DNA of 64,000 nt from G965218495 sp965218495 (GTDB lineage Bacteria; Bacteroidota; Rhodothermia; Rhodothermales; Bin80): the NCBI GenBank assembly GCA_965218495.1, contig OZ244626.1, forward strand, positions 3,224,001 through 3,288,000. Reading direction: 5' to 3'. Made by a program: the position numbers and the translations under genes. The notes beneath the pieces are model-generated. The model made no database searches. It was not told the DNA's origin and saw nothing but the letters and a program-made list of their open reading frames with translations. This document shows positions 1 to 9,900 of this stretch, piece by piece (the first letter of the stretch is position 1; the number at the start of each line of letters is the position of its first letter).

Positions 1-541
1 TCACGACATCACCCTGCTCGCCCTTGACCACATCCCAGGCGTCGGCCATGCGAAGACGCCGCATGTACGCTGCTTGCGAGAACAACGGGTCATTGGGCGT
101 ATCAGGAAGAGTGTTTATGCCAGCCTCCACAGAGGCTGAATCCCATGTCGGCGCGCGCATAAACCTCGGTTCGGCATATACTACGTTCGGATCCCGTGCC
201 AGGGCAGCGGCTACCTGTCCGGAATCAAAGGACTCGTCATGATGCACGGCATAGATTCGTTGCAGCTTCCTGGTGCTTGCGGCAAGCTCTCTCGTCTGTG
301 CAACGCGGTCTATGAAGGGAAAGGCCTTCGCGACTTCGGAGACGCCAAATTGGGCAGCCTCCTGATCGAAGACTGTAAGTCCTGTCTTGCCGGCAACCGC
401 AGAGACGGTTACCCCCTCTGCGACTTGAATCCAGACAAATCCCGGGCTATAGGCCGCAGAAGGGTCGGTGGGCTGGGCAACTGCGACAGTACTCAGCAAC
501 ATCGCGAGGCCTACCAGACAGGTAAGGCTGTTTTTAATCAT
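1..541 (-). CDS. Subtilisin-like secreted protein, N-terminal part (array copy 1, cut by window edge)
   Basis: The open frame runs from an ATG at 541 off the left edge, so only the first 180 or so residues are visible. They closely match the N-termini of the two complete copies further right: a hydrophobic signal peptide ending near AVAQP, a pro-region, the segment with YAEPRFMRAP, and then the start of the S8 domain (DAWDVVKGEQGDVV). The window ends just before the catalytic Asp position, so that site cannot be read here. The ATG at 541 matches the internal Met used for the other copies. No Shine-Dalgarno sequence is visible. Copy identity is clear; the rest of the protein is inferred from its paralogues. 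Confidence 0.85.
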   Translation of the reverse strand, partial: MIKNSLTCLVGLAMLLSTVAVAQPTDPSAAYSPGFVWIQVAEGVTVSAVAGKTGLTVFDQEAAQFGVSEVAKAFPFIDRVAQTRELAASTRKLQRIYAVHHDESFDSGQVAAALARDPNVVYAEPRFMRAPTWDSASVEAGINTLPDTPNDPLFSQAAYMRRLRMADAWDVVKGEQGDVV

Positions 542-618
542 GATAGCATGTGCGTAAGATTGCCATAAAACCACCAATTCAGACAGTAAGTTTCTACAGT
601 TGGCCGACGGCTCCCCTT
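542..618 (-). repeat. Duplicated 5' flank of array copy 1
   Basis: The non-coding sequence just upstream of copy 1 resembles the bases upstream of copies 2 (from 4400) and 3 (from 10494). The shared text includes the AGATTGC stretch next to the start and GGCTCCCCTTCC near 607-618, after which copy 1 diverges. The flank was therefore copied with the gene and probably holds the promoter. Confidence 0.6.
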
Positions 619-769
619 CCGAAGGTATCCACGTCAATATAGTCGGTGGCTATCGACACGATGGCGGTCAGGTTTGGATCGTAGCTCACTGATTCAATGA
701 TGCAGCAGCTTCCAGACCATTTCGCAGTGGTCTTGCCGCAAGTGGCAAGCGCCCGCAACTTGTCCACCG
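619..769. other. Unique spacer between array copies 1 and 2
   Basis: This stretch lies between the duplicated 5' flank of copy 1 and the duplicated 3' flank of copy 2. An open frame of 75 codons on the minus strand (594-821) crosses it, but it has no recognisable domain and runs into both duplicated flanks. I see no gene here. Confidence 0.4.
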
Positions 770-898
770 AGTGGACGCGTGTCACATTGTGGTGACAAAA
801 TGCTTCGCGATCGCCGAGCATCTGGACCTAGTCCAACGAGGCAGTGACCTTGACTGTACCAAACGTGTCAGCCACCTGAAGTGCTGTACGCGTTAGGG
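770..898 (-). repeat. Duplicated 3' flank of array copy 2
   Basis: The sequence downstream of copy 2 is nearly the same as that downstream of copy 3 (about 6878-6998). Shared blocks include GAGCATCTGG, GAGGCAGTGACCTTGACTG and AAGTGCTGTACGCGT. It is non-coding and shows that the duplicated unit extends past the stop codon. Confidence 0.7.
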
Positions 899-3800
899 CT
901 ACTTCAGGATGGTCATCTGGCTCATTCGGACCTCGATCCCGGCAGCTGTGGCAGCACGCACGCGGTAGGGATACGTGCCAGAAGCCAGCTGCGCAACGTC
1001 CATCCTTATGGCCCGCAGGCTGCCCGCCTCCAGTTCTTCGGGCACGCTGCGCAGGACAGCGCGACCCAGCACGTCGAACACCTCTACCGTGACCGTCGCC
1101 GACATGGGCAAATCCACCAGAATGGTCGTATGCGGATTAAATGGGTTGGGATAGTTGCCGTGCAACACAAAATGCTCCGGCAGCTCTGTCTGATCGCCAG
1201 TCCGGGTCACACCTGAAGGAAAAAAGACCGTCCCGTCGGCCTGCACGCCCATCATGGTCAGGCCTTCCCTGGCCGAGGTGCCCAAGCCGGAGAGACTCAG
1301 CACAAAGGCTTGCCGGGAAAGGCCGCCCAGATCAAATTCAAATACATTGACCAGACGCTGGTCGGCTGCGGCCACCACCTCAACATCGTATGACCCCGGC
1401 GGCACCGACACGTAGCTGCCGACGGTGCCGTAGGCCGCATCGTCAAGGAGTACCACAGCCGCGCCACCCGGCTGCAACAGGCGTACGTCTACCGCCTCCA
1501 AGTCCCTTGCTCCATGCGTCACGTAGAAGGCTGCCTGGTCGTCCACATCATGGCTCCGTCGCACATCATCCACGAACACGACGTCCACGTCCTCACCCTT
1601 GCCGTGCGCTATCACATGGTAGTCGGTGGCCGTGCCAACGCTTATAGATTGTGAGCGCAGGGGTTGGGCATTGTCGCCATCCCCCCCTCTAACCACGTCG
1701 ATGGTATGCTCCCCCTGGGAGAGTACATCGAATGCAGACGCCGATTGGAACGCCCAGTCGTCAAAGAGGCGCTGACCGTCAAGGTATACGTCGAGCGCCG
1801 GTCCGTCAATGTTCTGGATGAACTGGGCCGTCGGGGCCTGTCGCAACGTGCCTTCCCACAGCGCCTTGGCATTGTCCGCATTCTGGAACAGATCCTCCCT
1901 GCTGCGTCCGGTAACCACCGCAAAAGCCACTTGGACTTCCTGGCCCGGAGCTATCGTGAACGGGCCCAGCCCTGTCACTTGTGTCCAGTCATTGGCTTCG
2001 GATCCAGGGCTCTGTATGCCGCCCGTCAAGTATGACCATTTCGTCTGGTCCGTCAGTGGTTCCCCGTAGCGAAAGGCCCGAAAGTGCACAGGCACATTCG
2101 CTGAAAGCGGCATGGTGCCAACCACCACTGTAGGATTGGAGGCCGCATCCTGCTGGTAGCCGAGATTCCTGGTCCCGTCAAATAGTGCATAGTCCTGCAT
2201 CCAGGTAGAATTCAACTGCCAGTTGAACATCAGGCCTATATGAATATTGGCCAATTCGGCTCCGGTCGGATTGGTGATAGTGTATCGCAAAATGACAAAG
2301 TCCTCGTTCTCCGCTGCGGTGTCGACAAAGCTCTCCTGGAGTACCTCTACGCCAAGGGGGTTGGGGGCACCGCCGTCCACCAGCTCCATCCGCCCTTCCT
2401 GCGCCACCAGATTCCCGGGGTCCTGTATCTCAAGGCTAGCCCCCCGTTGCGGAACCCAGTCCATGTGCTGACTTGCAATTTGGGGCCGCAATTCGTCACT
2501 GTTCAGGCAGTCGGAAACCGCATCTGGTCCGCTGGCCACGAGCAAGCCGCCCTCGTGTATGATGGACCGCCTCATGCCGTTCGTGTCGTAGACCCATACA
2601 CCTTCACTTAGTTGGCGAAAGCGGTTGTCCAAAAAGCCAAAGTTCCCTTCGGTGGAAATGGTGAAACCCATTCCGCCGGTGACGTGCTCTAGCGTTTCAC
2701 CATCGTTGGCCATCAGCCGCACGACGTCAGGGGCATCAACGTAGGATCCATCCCGTGCTCGGGGAGAAACCAATAAGCGCGAACGATACGGCGTGTCCTC
2801 GGTCAAAAGGAACCTGGTCGTGACGGACGTGCTATCTCCGGTCCCCAATCTGCCAACACTGACCGGGCCGGTATCAAATTGGACGAAATCGCCGTCCGCA
2901 AACCACTCGATTGTCAGGTTCTGGGTACCTGCCAGATAATTGACCAGCGTTGCAGTGATTTCTGCGGATTCGCCGCTTTGGAGCACCCGCTCCCCACCCG
3001 TTAGTTGCGCCCTGGTCATGCGGATGGCTGGGAATCCGCTCTCCGTAACGGCGCGGTAGGCATTGACGCGTCCGCGACCCAAGAGGCCCGCCAGCGAGGC
3101 ATCGTTGGCAGCGTCGATATTGTCAGCCGTAAGGCGCACCTGTTCGCGCACCTGATGCGGCGAAAAACCTGGGTTCGCCGTCTTGACCAGCGCCGCTATG
3201 CCCGCTACCAGCGGCGAGGCAAAAGACGTGCCGTTGTCTCTGCCATACGCATCGCCCGGACGTGGTACGATTACGTCCCGTCCTGCGGCATACACATTTA
3301 CGCTCCTGCCGTAATTGTAGTAGTTCACATCGGACCCTGACAGCGTGCCGCCGACGCTGAGTTCGATGCCGTAATTGGCTGGGTAAGTGGGGTTGTAGTC
3401 CGAGTTTATACGTGCGTTTCCGGCCGCAGCCACCACCAGCGCCCCTTCGTCCAGGGCCGAGTGCATGACCTGCACTTCCGTTTGGGAATAGCCGAATCCA
3501 CCGTAACTTGCGTTGATGATATCGGCCCCATTCAGGGCCGCATACATAATGCCTATGCCCAGGCCATGGCCTGCCACCGGCATGAGCTTGGCATTCCAGC
3601 TGGTGCCAGCCAATCCTATGCTGTTGTCGGCCTCCGCCGAGGCGGCGCCGGCCACCGCTATGCCATGGATGACGTTGTCATCATTAGCGGAACCCGAGGC
3701 TATAGGCAAATCCGCATTAAAATCCCAGCCGTGCACGTCGTCCACAAACCCGTTCCCATCGTCGTCAATGCCGTTGTTCGAAACCTCACCCGGATTGGTC

Positions 3801-4399
3801 CACAGTGTGCCTCGAATGTCTTCATGGCCCAGGTCCATGCCCAACTCCACTACAGCAATCACGACATCACCCTGCTCGCCCTTTACCACATCCCAGGCAT
3901 CGGGCATGCGAAGATGCCGCATGTACGCTGCTTGTGCGAACAAGGTGTCATTAGGAGTTTCAGGAAGAGTGTTTATGCCCACCTCCAGAGAGGCTGAATC
4001 CCATGCCGGCGCACGGATAAACCTCGGCTCCGCGTAAACTACATTCGGATCCCGCGCCAGGGCGGCGGCTACCAACCCGGAGTCAAAGGACTCGTCGTGA
4101 CGCACGGAGTAGATTCGTTGCAGCGCCCTGGTGCTAGCAGCCAGCTCTCGCGTCTCTGCCACGCGGTCTATGAAGGGAAAGGCCTTCGCGACTTCGAAGA
4201 CGCCAAACTGAGTAGCCACCTGATCGAAGACCGCAAGCCCTGTCTTGCCGGTACCAGGAGAAACCGCAACACCCTCTGCGAATTGCACCCAGACAAATCC
4301 TGGGCTATAGGGCGCCATAGGGTTGATGGGCTGGGCAGCTGCAACGGCACTCAGCAACAGTGCGAGGCCTACCAGACAGGAAAGGTGGTTCCTAACCAT
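899..4399 (-). CDS. Secreted S8 subtilisin-like protein with DUF4397-like repeats and T9SS sorting domain (array copy 2)
   Basis: This is a protein of 1166 residues from the ATG at 4399, chosen because it puts a signal peptide (MVRNHLSCLVGLALLL) at the N-terminus; an upstream in-frame ATG at 4489 would bury it. The order is signal peptide, pro-region, S8 domain (about 170-460), a long middle region, two DUF4397-like beta domains (LDVYLDGQRLFDDW and VTHGARDLEAVDVRLL) and a T9SS sorting domain with NYPNPFNPHTT. The His (HGIAVAG, H245), oxyanion Asn (AAAGN) and Ser (GTSFASP, S392) sites are present. The first catalytic position, normally Asp, is Glu (VVELGMD, E185). It is probably exported through the outer membrane; activity is uncertain because of the Glu. 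Confidence 0.9.
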   Translation of the reverse strand: MVRNHLSCLVGLALLLSAVAAAQPINPMAPYSPGFVWVQFAEGVAVSPGTGKTGLAVFDQVATQFGVFEVAKAFPFIDRVAETRELAASTRALQRIYSVRHDESFDSGLVAAALARDPNVVYAEPRFIRAPAWDSASLEVGINTLPETPNDTLFAQAAYMRHLRMPDAWDVVKGEQGDVVIAVVELGMDLGHEDIRGTLWTNPGEVSNNGIDDDGNGFVDDVHGWDFNADLPIASGSANDDNVIHGIAVAGAASAEADNSIGLAGTSWNAKLMPVAGHGLGIGIMYAALNGADIINASYGGFGYSQTEVQVMHSALDEGALVVAAAGNARINSDYNPTYPANYGIELSVGGTLSGSDVNYYNYGRSVNVYAAGRDVIVPRPGDAYGRDNGTSFASPLVAGIAALVKTANPGFSPHQVREQVRLTADNIDAANDASLAGLLGRGRVNAYRAVTESGFPAIRMTRAQLTGGERVLQSGESAEITATLVNYLAGTQNLTIEWFADGDFVQFDTGPVSVGRLGTGDSTSVTTRFLLTEDTPYRSRLLVSPRARDGSYVDAPDVVRLMANDGETLEHVTGGMGFTISTEGNFGFLDNRFRQLSEGVWVYDTNGMRRSIIHEGGLLVASGPDAVSDCLNSDELRPQIASQHMDWVPQRGASLEIQDPGNLVAQEGRMELVDGGAPNPLGVEVLQESFVDTAAENEDFVILRYTITNPTGAELANIHIGLMFNWQLNSTWMQDYALFDGTRNLGYQQDAASNPTVVVGTMPLSANVPVHFRAFRYGEPLTDQTKWSYLTGGIQSPGSEANDWTQVTGLGPFTIAPGQEVQVAFAVVTGRSREDLFQNADNAKALWEGTLRQAPTAQFIQNIDGPALDVYLDGQRLFDDWAFQSASAFDVLSQGEHTIDVVRGGDGDNAQPLRSQSISVGTATDYHVIAHGKGEDVDVVFVDDVRRSHDVDDQAAFYVTHGARDLEAVDVRLLQPGGAAVVLLDDAAYGTVGSYVSVPPGSYDVEVVAAADQRLVNVFEFDLGGLSRQAFVLSLSGLGTSAREGLTMMGVQADGTVFFPSGVTRTGDQTELPEHFVLHGNYPNPFNPHTTILVDLPMSATVTVEVFDVLGRAVLRSVPEELEAGSLRAIRMDVAQLASGTYPYRVRAATAAGIEVRMSQMTILK

Positions 4400-4540
4400 A
4401 ATGACGTGTGCGTAAGATTGCCGTTGAAACACGAATTTCATACGGTGAGGTGCGACTGCCGGACCATGACTCCCCGTCCGCTGGCACAAGTGCTGGCATT
4501 GAATCTGAGCCGCATCGATGGCCTGTTACGGCCAGGGGAA
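4400..4540 (-). repeat. Duplicated 5' flank of array copy 2
   Basis: This matches the upstream region of copy 3 for about 140 bases, including GCTGGCACAAGTGCTGGCA and GATGGCCTGTTACGGC-like text, and matches copy 1 for the first 75 bases or so. It lies in the divergent spacer with the plus-strand subtilase, so the spacer (4400-4725) probably carries promoters for both genes. I could not pick out convincing -35/-10 or -33/-7 boxes. Confidence 0.6.
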
Positions 4541-4725
4541 CGGCCTGCCACGTGAGTCTTCGCCGTGCAGGCTGGTGCACATGCCTGCAGCAGCGCCAAG
4601 TACGCGCGCCGAATATCCAGGAACTTAGCATCTTCGCGCTGCTTTCAGGAAGGTACTGACGCAGGCGGCCCAAAAGACCGAGGCAGCCACCATCGGCTCG
4701 TTCATTTCAAACCACATTGGTCCCT

Positions 4726-6420
4726 ATGAAGATCCTCACTGCTCTCGCAGTTCTCTGCATTATTTCGGCCACACATCTCGCGTCCGCTCAGGATGTGGAG
4801 AAGACGTGGATCTTTCTCACCGACAAGCTGGACGGCGCCGGCAAAACCACGCAGGTTGAGGCCGGATACATTACTGGCAGAGCCACGGAACGACGCCAGC
4901 GGCGTGGCAGCCGCTGGACGCCAGCGCATGATGCCCCCATCTCGCCCCTATATCTGAACACTTTGGCGGCAGAGGGTGTGGAGGTTGTTCGTCGCAGTCG
5001 ATGGCTGAATGCGGTCTCGGCCTATCTCGATGCTAACCAGCGCCATGCAGTGAGTCAACTGCCGTTTGTCCGCAAGCTGCAGCCGGTGGCGGGACTTGCC
5101 ACGAACATTTCACCACCGATTCCAGTGCCGCCAGTTATTGCCCACCCCTTATCCAGGCGGCTTGACTGCGGACCATCCTGTGGGCAACTGCAGCTCGTGA
5201 ACGCAATCACACCGCTTGACAATGGCATCAACGGACAAGGCGTTATCGTGGGATTCGTCGACACGCGCTTCGACTACAACGGCGTGCAGCTCGGACATCC
5301 TGCAACGGCCCATCTCGCCAATGCCAACAGAGTGAAATATCGCAACTTTACAGCCGACGACCCTGGCGTCGGCACGCAGCAGGATTTTAGCTTTCACGGT
5401 TTGAACACCAGTTCAGTGACCTTTGGCAACGCTCCCAATCAGCTGATAGGTCCTTGTTACGGAGCCGACACCGTATATGTCGCGCACACAGAGTGGGCCC
5501 CGCAGGAGCGAAATGTGGAAGAAGACAATTTTGTTGCCGCCGTCGAATGGATGGAAGCATCTGGGGTAGACGTCATTAACTCTTCCCTGGGTTACTCGAC
5601 GTTTGATACCCTCGAAGTAAATTATGAAACCTCCGACATGGACGGAGATACCGGGGTAACCACCATTGCCTTTGACCTTGCTGCCCAAAAAGGCGTAGTC
5701 CCGGTATCCGCAGCGGGCAACGAAGGCGACGTGTCTTGGCGAATTATCACCACGCCCGCAGACGGCGATTCTGTCATCGCGGTTGGAGCCGTTTACCTGG
5801 ACAGCACAAAGGTTGGTTTCAGCAGTGTGGGTCCCACAGCTGACGGCCGCACTAAGCCCGACGTTTCGGCACAAGGGGCCCGTGTGCACGTTGCCTATTC
5901 CTCTCCTTCAAGACCTTTTGGCCCTTCCAGCGGAACCTCGTTTTCTGCTCCCATGGTTACGGGGATCGTCTGCCAGATTCTCCAGGTTAACCCCAACCTT
6001 AATCCCAAAGAGGTCTGGGACGTTCTGACCTCGACCGCAAGTCAGCCCGCAAGTCCAGACAATAGCTTGGGCTGGGGCATAGTAAATGCTCAGGCAGCGA
6101 TTGATAAGGCCAAAATGATCGGCACAGCCGTGGCGGGTGTATCGCCCGCGCCATCGTCTTTTGTTGTCCGCCAACCCTACCCTAACCCGTTTGGGGATAA
6201 GGCCTTCTTCGAGGTGCAACTCTTGCGCCCAATCAGTGATGTGCGGATTACTGTGCGAAATATCCTTGGCCAGCGTGTCCTGGTCCCGCATGTGGGCCCA
6301 CTTAGCGCCGGAACACATACAATCGCTATCCAAGGTCAGGACTTGCCAGCCGGGCTCTACACGTATGTGGTAGAGGCCGGGGACGAAACGCAAACCGGAC
6401 TGATGGTTCACGTGCGTTAG
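4726..6420 (+). CDS. Secreted S8 subtilisin-like serine protease with T9SS sorting domain
   Basis: The protein has 564 residues from the second in-frame ATG (MKILTALAVL), which gives a clean signal peptide ending at ASAQ; an ATG at 4717 is the alternative. The S8 triad is complete: Asp in GFVDTRFDY (D179), His in FSFHGLNTSS (H224) and Ser in GTSFSAP (S405), with the oxyanion Asn in SAAGNEGD. The C-terminus is a T9SS sorting domain (RQPYPNPFGDKAFF, then VRITVRNILGQRV). It is much shorter than the flanking minus-strand subtilases and not close to them in sequence. It is divergent from copy 2, and a perfect hairpin follows its stop codon. A surface or extracellular protease acting on peptides is likely. 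Confidence 0.92.
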   Translation: MKILTALAVLCIISATHLASAQDVEKTWIFLTDKLDGAGKTTQVEAGYITGRATERRQRRGSRWTPAHDAPISPLYLNTLAAEGVEVVRRSRWLNAVSAYLDANQRHAVSQLPFVRKLQPVAGLATNISPPIPVPPVIAHPLSRRLDCGPSCGQLQLVNAITPLDNGINGQGVIVGFVDTRFDYNGVQLGHPATAHLANANRVKYRNFTADDPGVGTQQDFSFHGLNTSSVTFGNAPNQLIGPCYGADTVYVAHTEWAPQERNVEEDNFVAAVEWMEASGVDVINSSLGYSTFDTLEVNYETSDMDGDTGVTTIAFDLAAQKGVVPVSAAGNEGDVSWRIITTPADGDSVIAVGAVYLDSTKVGFSSVGPTADGRTKPDVSAQGARVHVAYSSPSRPFGPSSGTSFSAPMVTGIVCQILQVNPNLNPKEVWDVLTSTASQPASPDNSLGWGIVNAQAAIDKAKMIGTAVAGVSPAPSSFVVRQPYPNPFGDKAFFEVQLLRPISDVRITVRNILGQRVLVPHVGPLSAGTHTIAIQGQDLPAGLYTYVVEAGDETQTGLMVHVR

Positions 6421-6449
6421 CCTGCAATCCCACGCGGACTAGGTGGGTG

Positions 6450-6469
6450 ACATTTGCAGCAGCAAATGT
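6450..6469 (+). terminator. Perfect 8-bp hairpin after the plus-strand subtilase
   Basis: ACATTTGC, loop AGCA and GCAAATGT form a perfect inverted repeat 30 bases after the stop codon at 6420. A second short stem (CCCAC at 6429-6433 with GTGGG at 6443-6447) lies just upstream. No clear T-run follows, so a rho-independent terminator is only likely; an mRNA 3'-end stabiliser is the alternative. Confidence 0.5.
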
Positions 6470-6877
6470 GGTGCCAGTACAGCCCTTATTGGCCGACTAC
6501 CTGGTCATGACCCAGCCCATCCCGTGGCTCCAGAATCGACGGCTGCGCATTGGCTGTGTCTGACACGGAAACACAGCTTCGCAAATGCGAATTGTTGCTC
6601 TTGGACATTGAAACTAGCGTACAATAGCACAAGGGTGGAACGCGATGTAAACCGCATAATGCTCCGAACGTCATTCGAGGTAGAGCCCGGACCCAAGCTA
6701 CTGTAAGATCACGCTTGTGATGGCTCGCCGTCGGCTTGCCTGACGCCGTGCGCATATTCGCGGCAACGCCTTGAATGGGCTGACCTGCAAATGTGCTGCT
6801 TCTGTCCCCGCACGTGCCTCGAGTCGCTGTAGCGTACGGCAGAATCCGAACCCGCAGTTTGTTAGCGAACTGAGCGC
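6470..6877. other. Gene-free spacer between the plus-strand subtilase and array copy 3
   Basis: Open frames here are short or lack any recognisable motif, and no RNA gene or mobile element was seen. The right-hand end runs into the duplicated 3' flank of copy 3. Confidence 0.4.
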
Positions 6878-6998
6878 ACATGATACTCGTGGTGACGAAA
6901 TGCATCACAATCACTGAGCATCTGGAAATAGTCCAGCGAGGCAGTGACCTTGACTGGACCAAACGTGCCAGCCAGTAGAAGTGCTGTACGCGTAGGGG
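6878..6998 (-). repeat. Duplicated 3' flank of array copy 3
   Basis: This is the counterpart of 770-898, with the same GAGGCAGTGACCTTGACTG and AAGTGCTGTACGCGT blocks, located directly downstream of copy 3. It marks one end of the duplicated unit. Confidence 0.7.
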
Positions 6999-9900
6999 CT
7001 ACTTCAGAATGGTCATCTGGCTCGTTCGAACCTCGATCCCGGCAGCGGTGGCAGCACGTACACGGTAGAGATACGTGCCGGAAGCCAGCTGCGCAACGTC
7101 CATCCTTATGGCCCGCAGGCTGCCAGCCTCCAACTCTACGGGCACGCTGCGCAGGACCGTGCGTCCCAGCACGTCGAACACCTCTACCGTGACCGTCGCA
7201 GACATGGGCAAATCCACCAGGATCGCCGTATGCGGATTGAACGGGTTGGGATAGTTGCCGTGGAGCACAAAACGCTCCGGCAGTTCTGTCTGATCACCAG
7301 TCCGTGTCACACCTGAAGGAAAAAAGACCGTCCCGTCGGCCTGCACGCCCATCATGGTCAGGCCTTCTCTGGCCGAGGTGCCCGAGCCGGAAAGACTCAG
7401 CACGAAGGCCTGCCGGGAAAGGCCGCTCAGATCAAACTCAAACCGGTTGATCAGGCGCTGGTCAGCGGCAGCCACCACCTCTATCTCGTGCGACCCTGGC
7501 GCCACCGCCACGTAGCTGCCGACGGCGCCGTAGGCTGCATCGTCAAGGAGCATCACTGCCGCGTCACCCGGCCGCAGCAGGCGCACGTCCACCGCGGCCA
7601 GATCCCTGGCGCCATGCGTCACGTAGAAGGCTGCCTGATGGTCCTCGTCATGGCTCCGTCGCACATCATCCACGAACGCAAGGTCCACGTCCTCACCTTT
7701 GCCGTATGCAATCACATGGTAATCGGTGGCCGTGCCAACGCTTATCGATTGTGAGCGCAGCGGCTGGGCATTGTTGCCATCCCCCCCTCTAACGACGTCG
7801 ATCGTGTGCTCGCCCTGCGAGAGCACATCAAATGCCGAGGCTGACTGGAACGTCCAGTCGTCAAAGACGCGCTGGCCGTCAACGTATACGTCAAGCGGCG
7901 ACCCATCAACGTTTTGAATGAACTGGGCCGTCGGTGCCTGCTGCAAGGTGCTCTCCCACAGCGCCTTGGCATTGTCCGCATTCTGGAACAGATCCGCCCT
8001 GCTGCGTCCGGTAACCACCGCAAAAGCCACCTGGACTTCCTGGCCCGGAGCTATCGCGAACGGGCCCAGCCCCGTCACTTGTGCCCAGGAATCGGCTCCA
8101 GATCCAGGACTCTTGATACCGCCGGTCAGATATGACCACTTCGATTGGTCCGTCCGTGATTCGCCGGATCGAAGGGCCCGAAAGTGCACAGGCGCATTCG
8201 CTGAAAGCGGCATGGTGCCAACAGCCAATGAAGGGTTGGAGGCCGCATCCTGCTGATAGCCGAGATTCCTGGTCCCGTCGAATCGGGCATAGTCCTGACC
8301 TAGATTGGAACTCACACTCCAGGTGAACCCCAGACCAATGTGGATATTCGTCAATTCGCGCCCGGTCGGATTGGTAATAGTGTACTGCAGAATGACAAAG
8401 TCCTCGTTCTCCGCTACGGTGTCGACAAAGCTCTCCTGGAGAACCTCTACGCCTATGGGGTTAGTGGCACGGGTATCCACGAGCTCCATGCGCCCTTCCT
8501 GCGCGACCAAGCGCCCGGGATCTCGTATCTCCAGCTTAGCCCCACGTTTCGGGGTCCAGTCCATGTGCTGAGGATTTATCTGATACCGTCTTTCGTCACT
8601 GTACAGGCAGTCGGACACGGCATTTGGTCCGGCGGCCACGAGCAGGCCGCCCTCATGTAGTATTGACCGTCTTTGATTATTCGCGTCGTAAACCCAAACA
8701 CCCTGGCCTGATCCGCCAAAGCGGGTGTCCAAGTAGCCAAGATTCCCTTCGGTGGTAATAGTGAAACCCATTCCGCCAGTGACGTGCTCGAGTGTTTCTC
8801 CCTCGTTGGCCGTCAGTCGCACGACATCAGGTGCATCGTCGTAGGTGCCATCCTGTGCTCGGGGAGAAACAAAAAAGCGCGAACGATACGGCGTATCCTC
8901 GGTCAATTGGAACTTGGCCGTGACGGATGTGCTCTCTCCTGTCCCCAATCGACCAACGCTGACCGGGCCGTTGTCAAAGTTGACGAAGTCGGCATCTGAA
9001 AACCACGCAATCGTCAGGTTTTGAGTATCTGCCAGATAGTTGACCAGCGTTGCGATTATTTCCGCAGCTTCGCCGCTTTGGAGCGCCCGCTCCCCACCCG
9101 TTAGTTGCGCCCTGGTCATGCGGATGGCGGGGAAGCCGCTCTCCGTGACGGCGCGGTGCGCGTTGACCCTCCCGCGACCCAGAAGGCCTGTCAGAGAGGC
9201 ATCATTGGCAGCGTCGATGTTGTCAGCCGTCAGGCGCACCTGTTCGCGCACCTGATGCGGCGAAAAATTTGGGTTCGCCGTCTTGACCAGCGCCGCTATA
9301 CCAGCAACCAGCGGCGAGGCAAAGGACGTGCCGTTGTCTCTGCCATACGCATCGCCCGGACGTGGTACGATGACGTCCCGTCCGGCGGCAAATACGTTTA
9401 TGCTTCTGCCGTAGTTGTAGTAGTTCACATCCGATCCCGCCAGCGTGCCGCCAACGTTGAGCACGCTATTATAGTTGGCGGGGTAGAAGGGAAACTGGTC
9501 TACACTTAACCCATTGTTGCCGGCCGCAGCGACTACCAGCGCCCCTTCATCCAGGGCCGATTGTATGATCAGTGCTCCCGTATTGGAGTACCCGAATCCT
9601 CCGTAGCTAGCGTTGATGATATCGGCTCCATTCAGGGCTGCATACGTAATACCTACGCCATAGCCAACCACCGGCATGAGCTTAGCATTCCAACTGGTAC
9701 CGGCCAATCCAATGCTGTTGTTGGCCTCCGCCGAGGCGGCGCCGGCCACCGCCGCGCCATGGATTACCAAGTAATCACTCGCGGAACCCGTGGCAACGGG
9801 CGAATCATTGCGAAAATCCCAACCGTGCACGTCGTCCACGTACCCGTTCGCATCGTCGTCTATGCCGTTGTTCGGAACCTCACCCGGATTGGTCCACAGC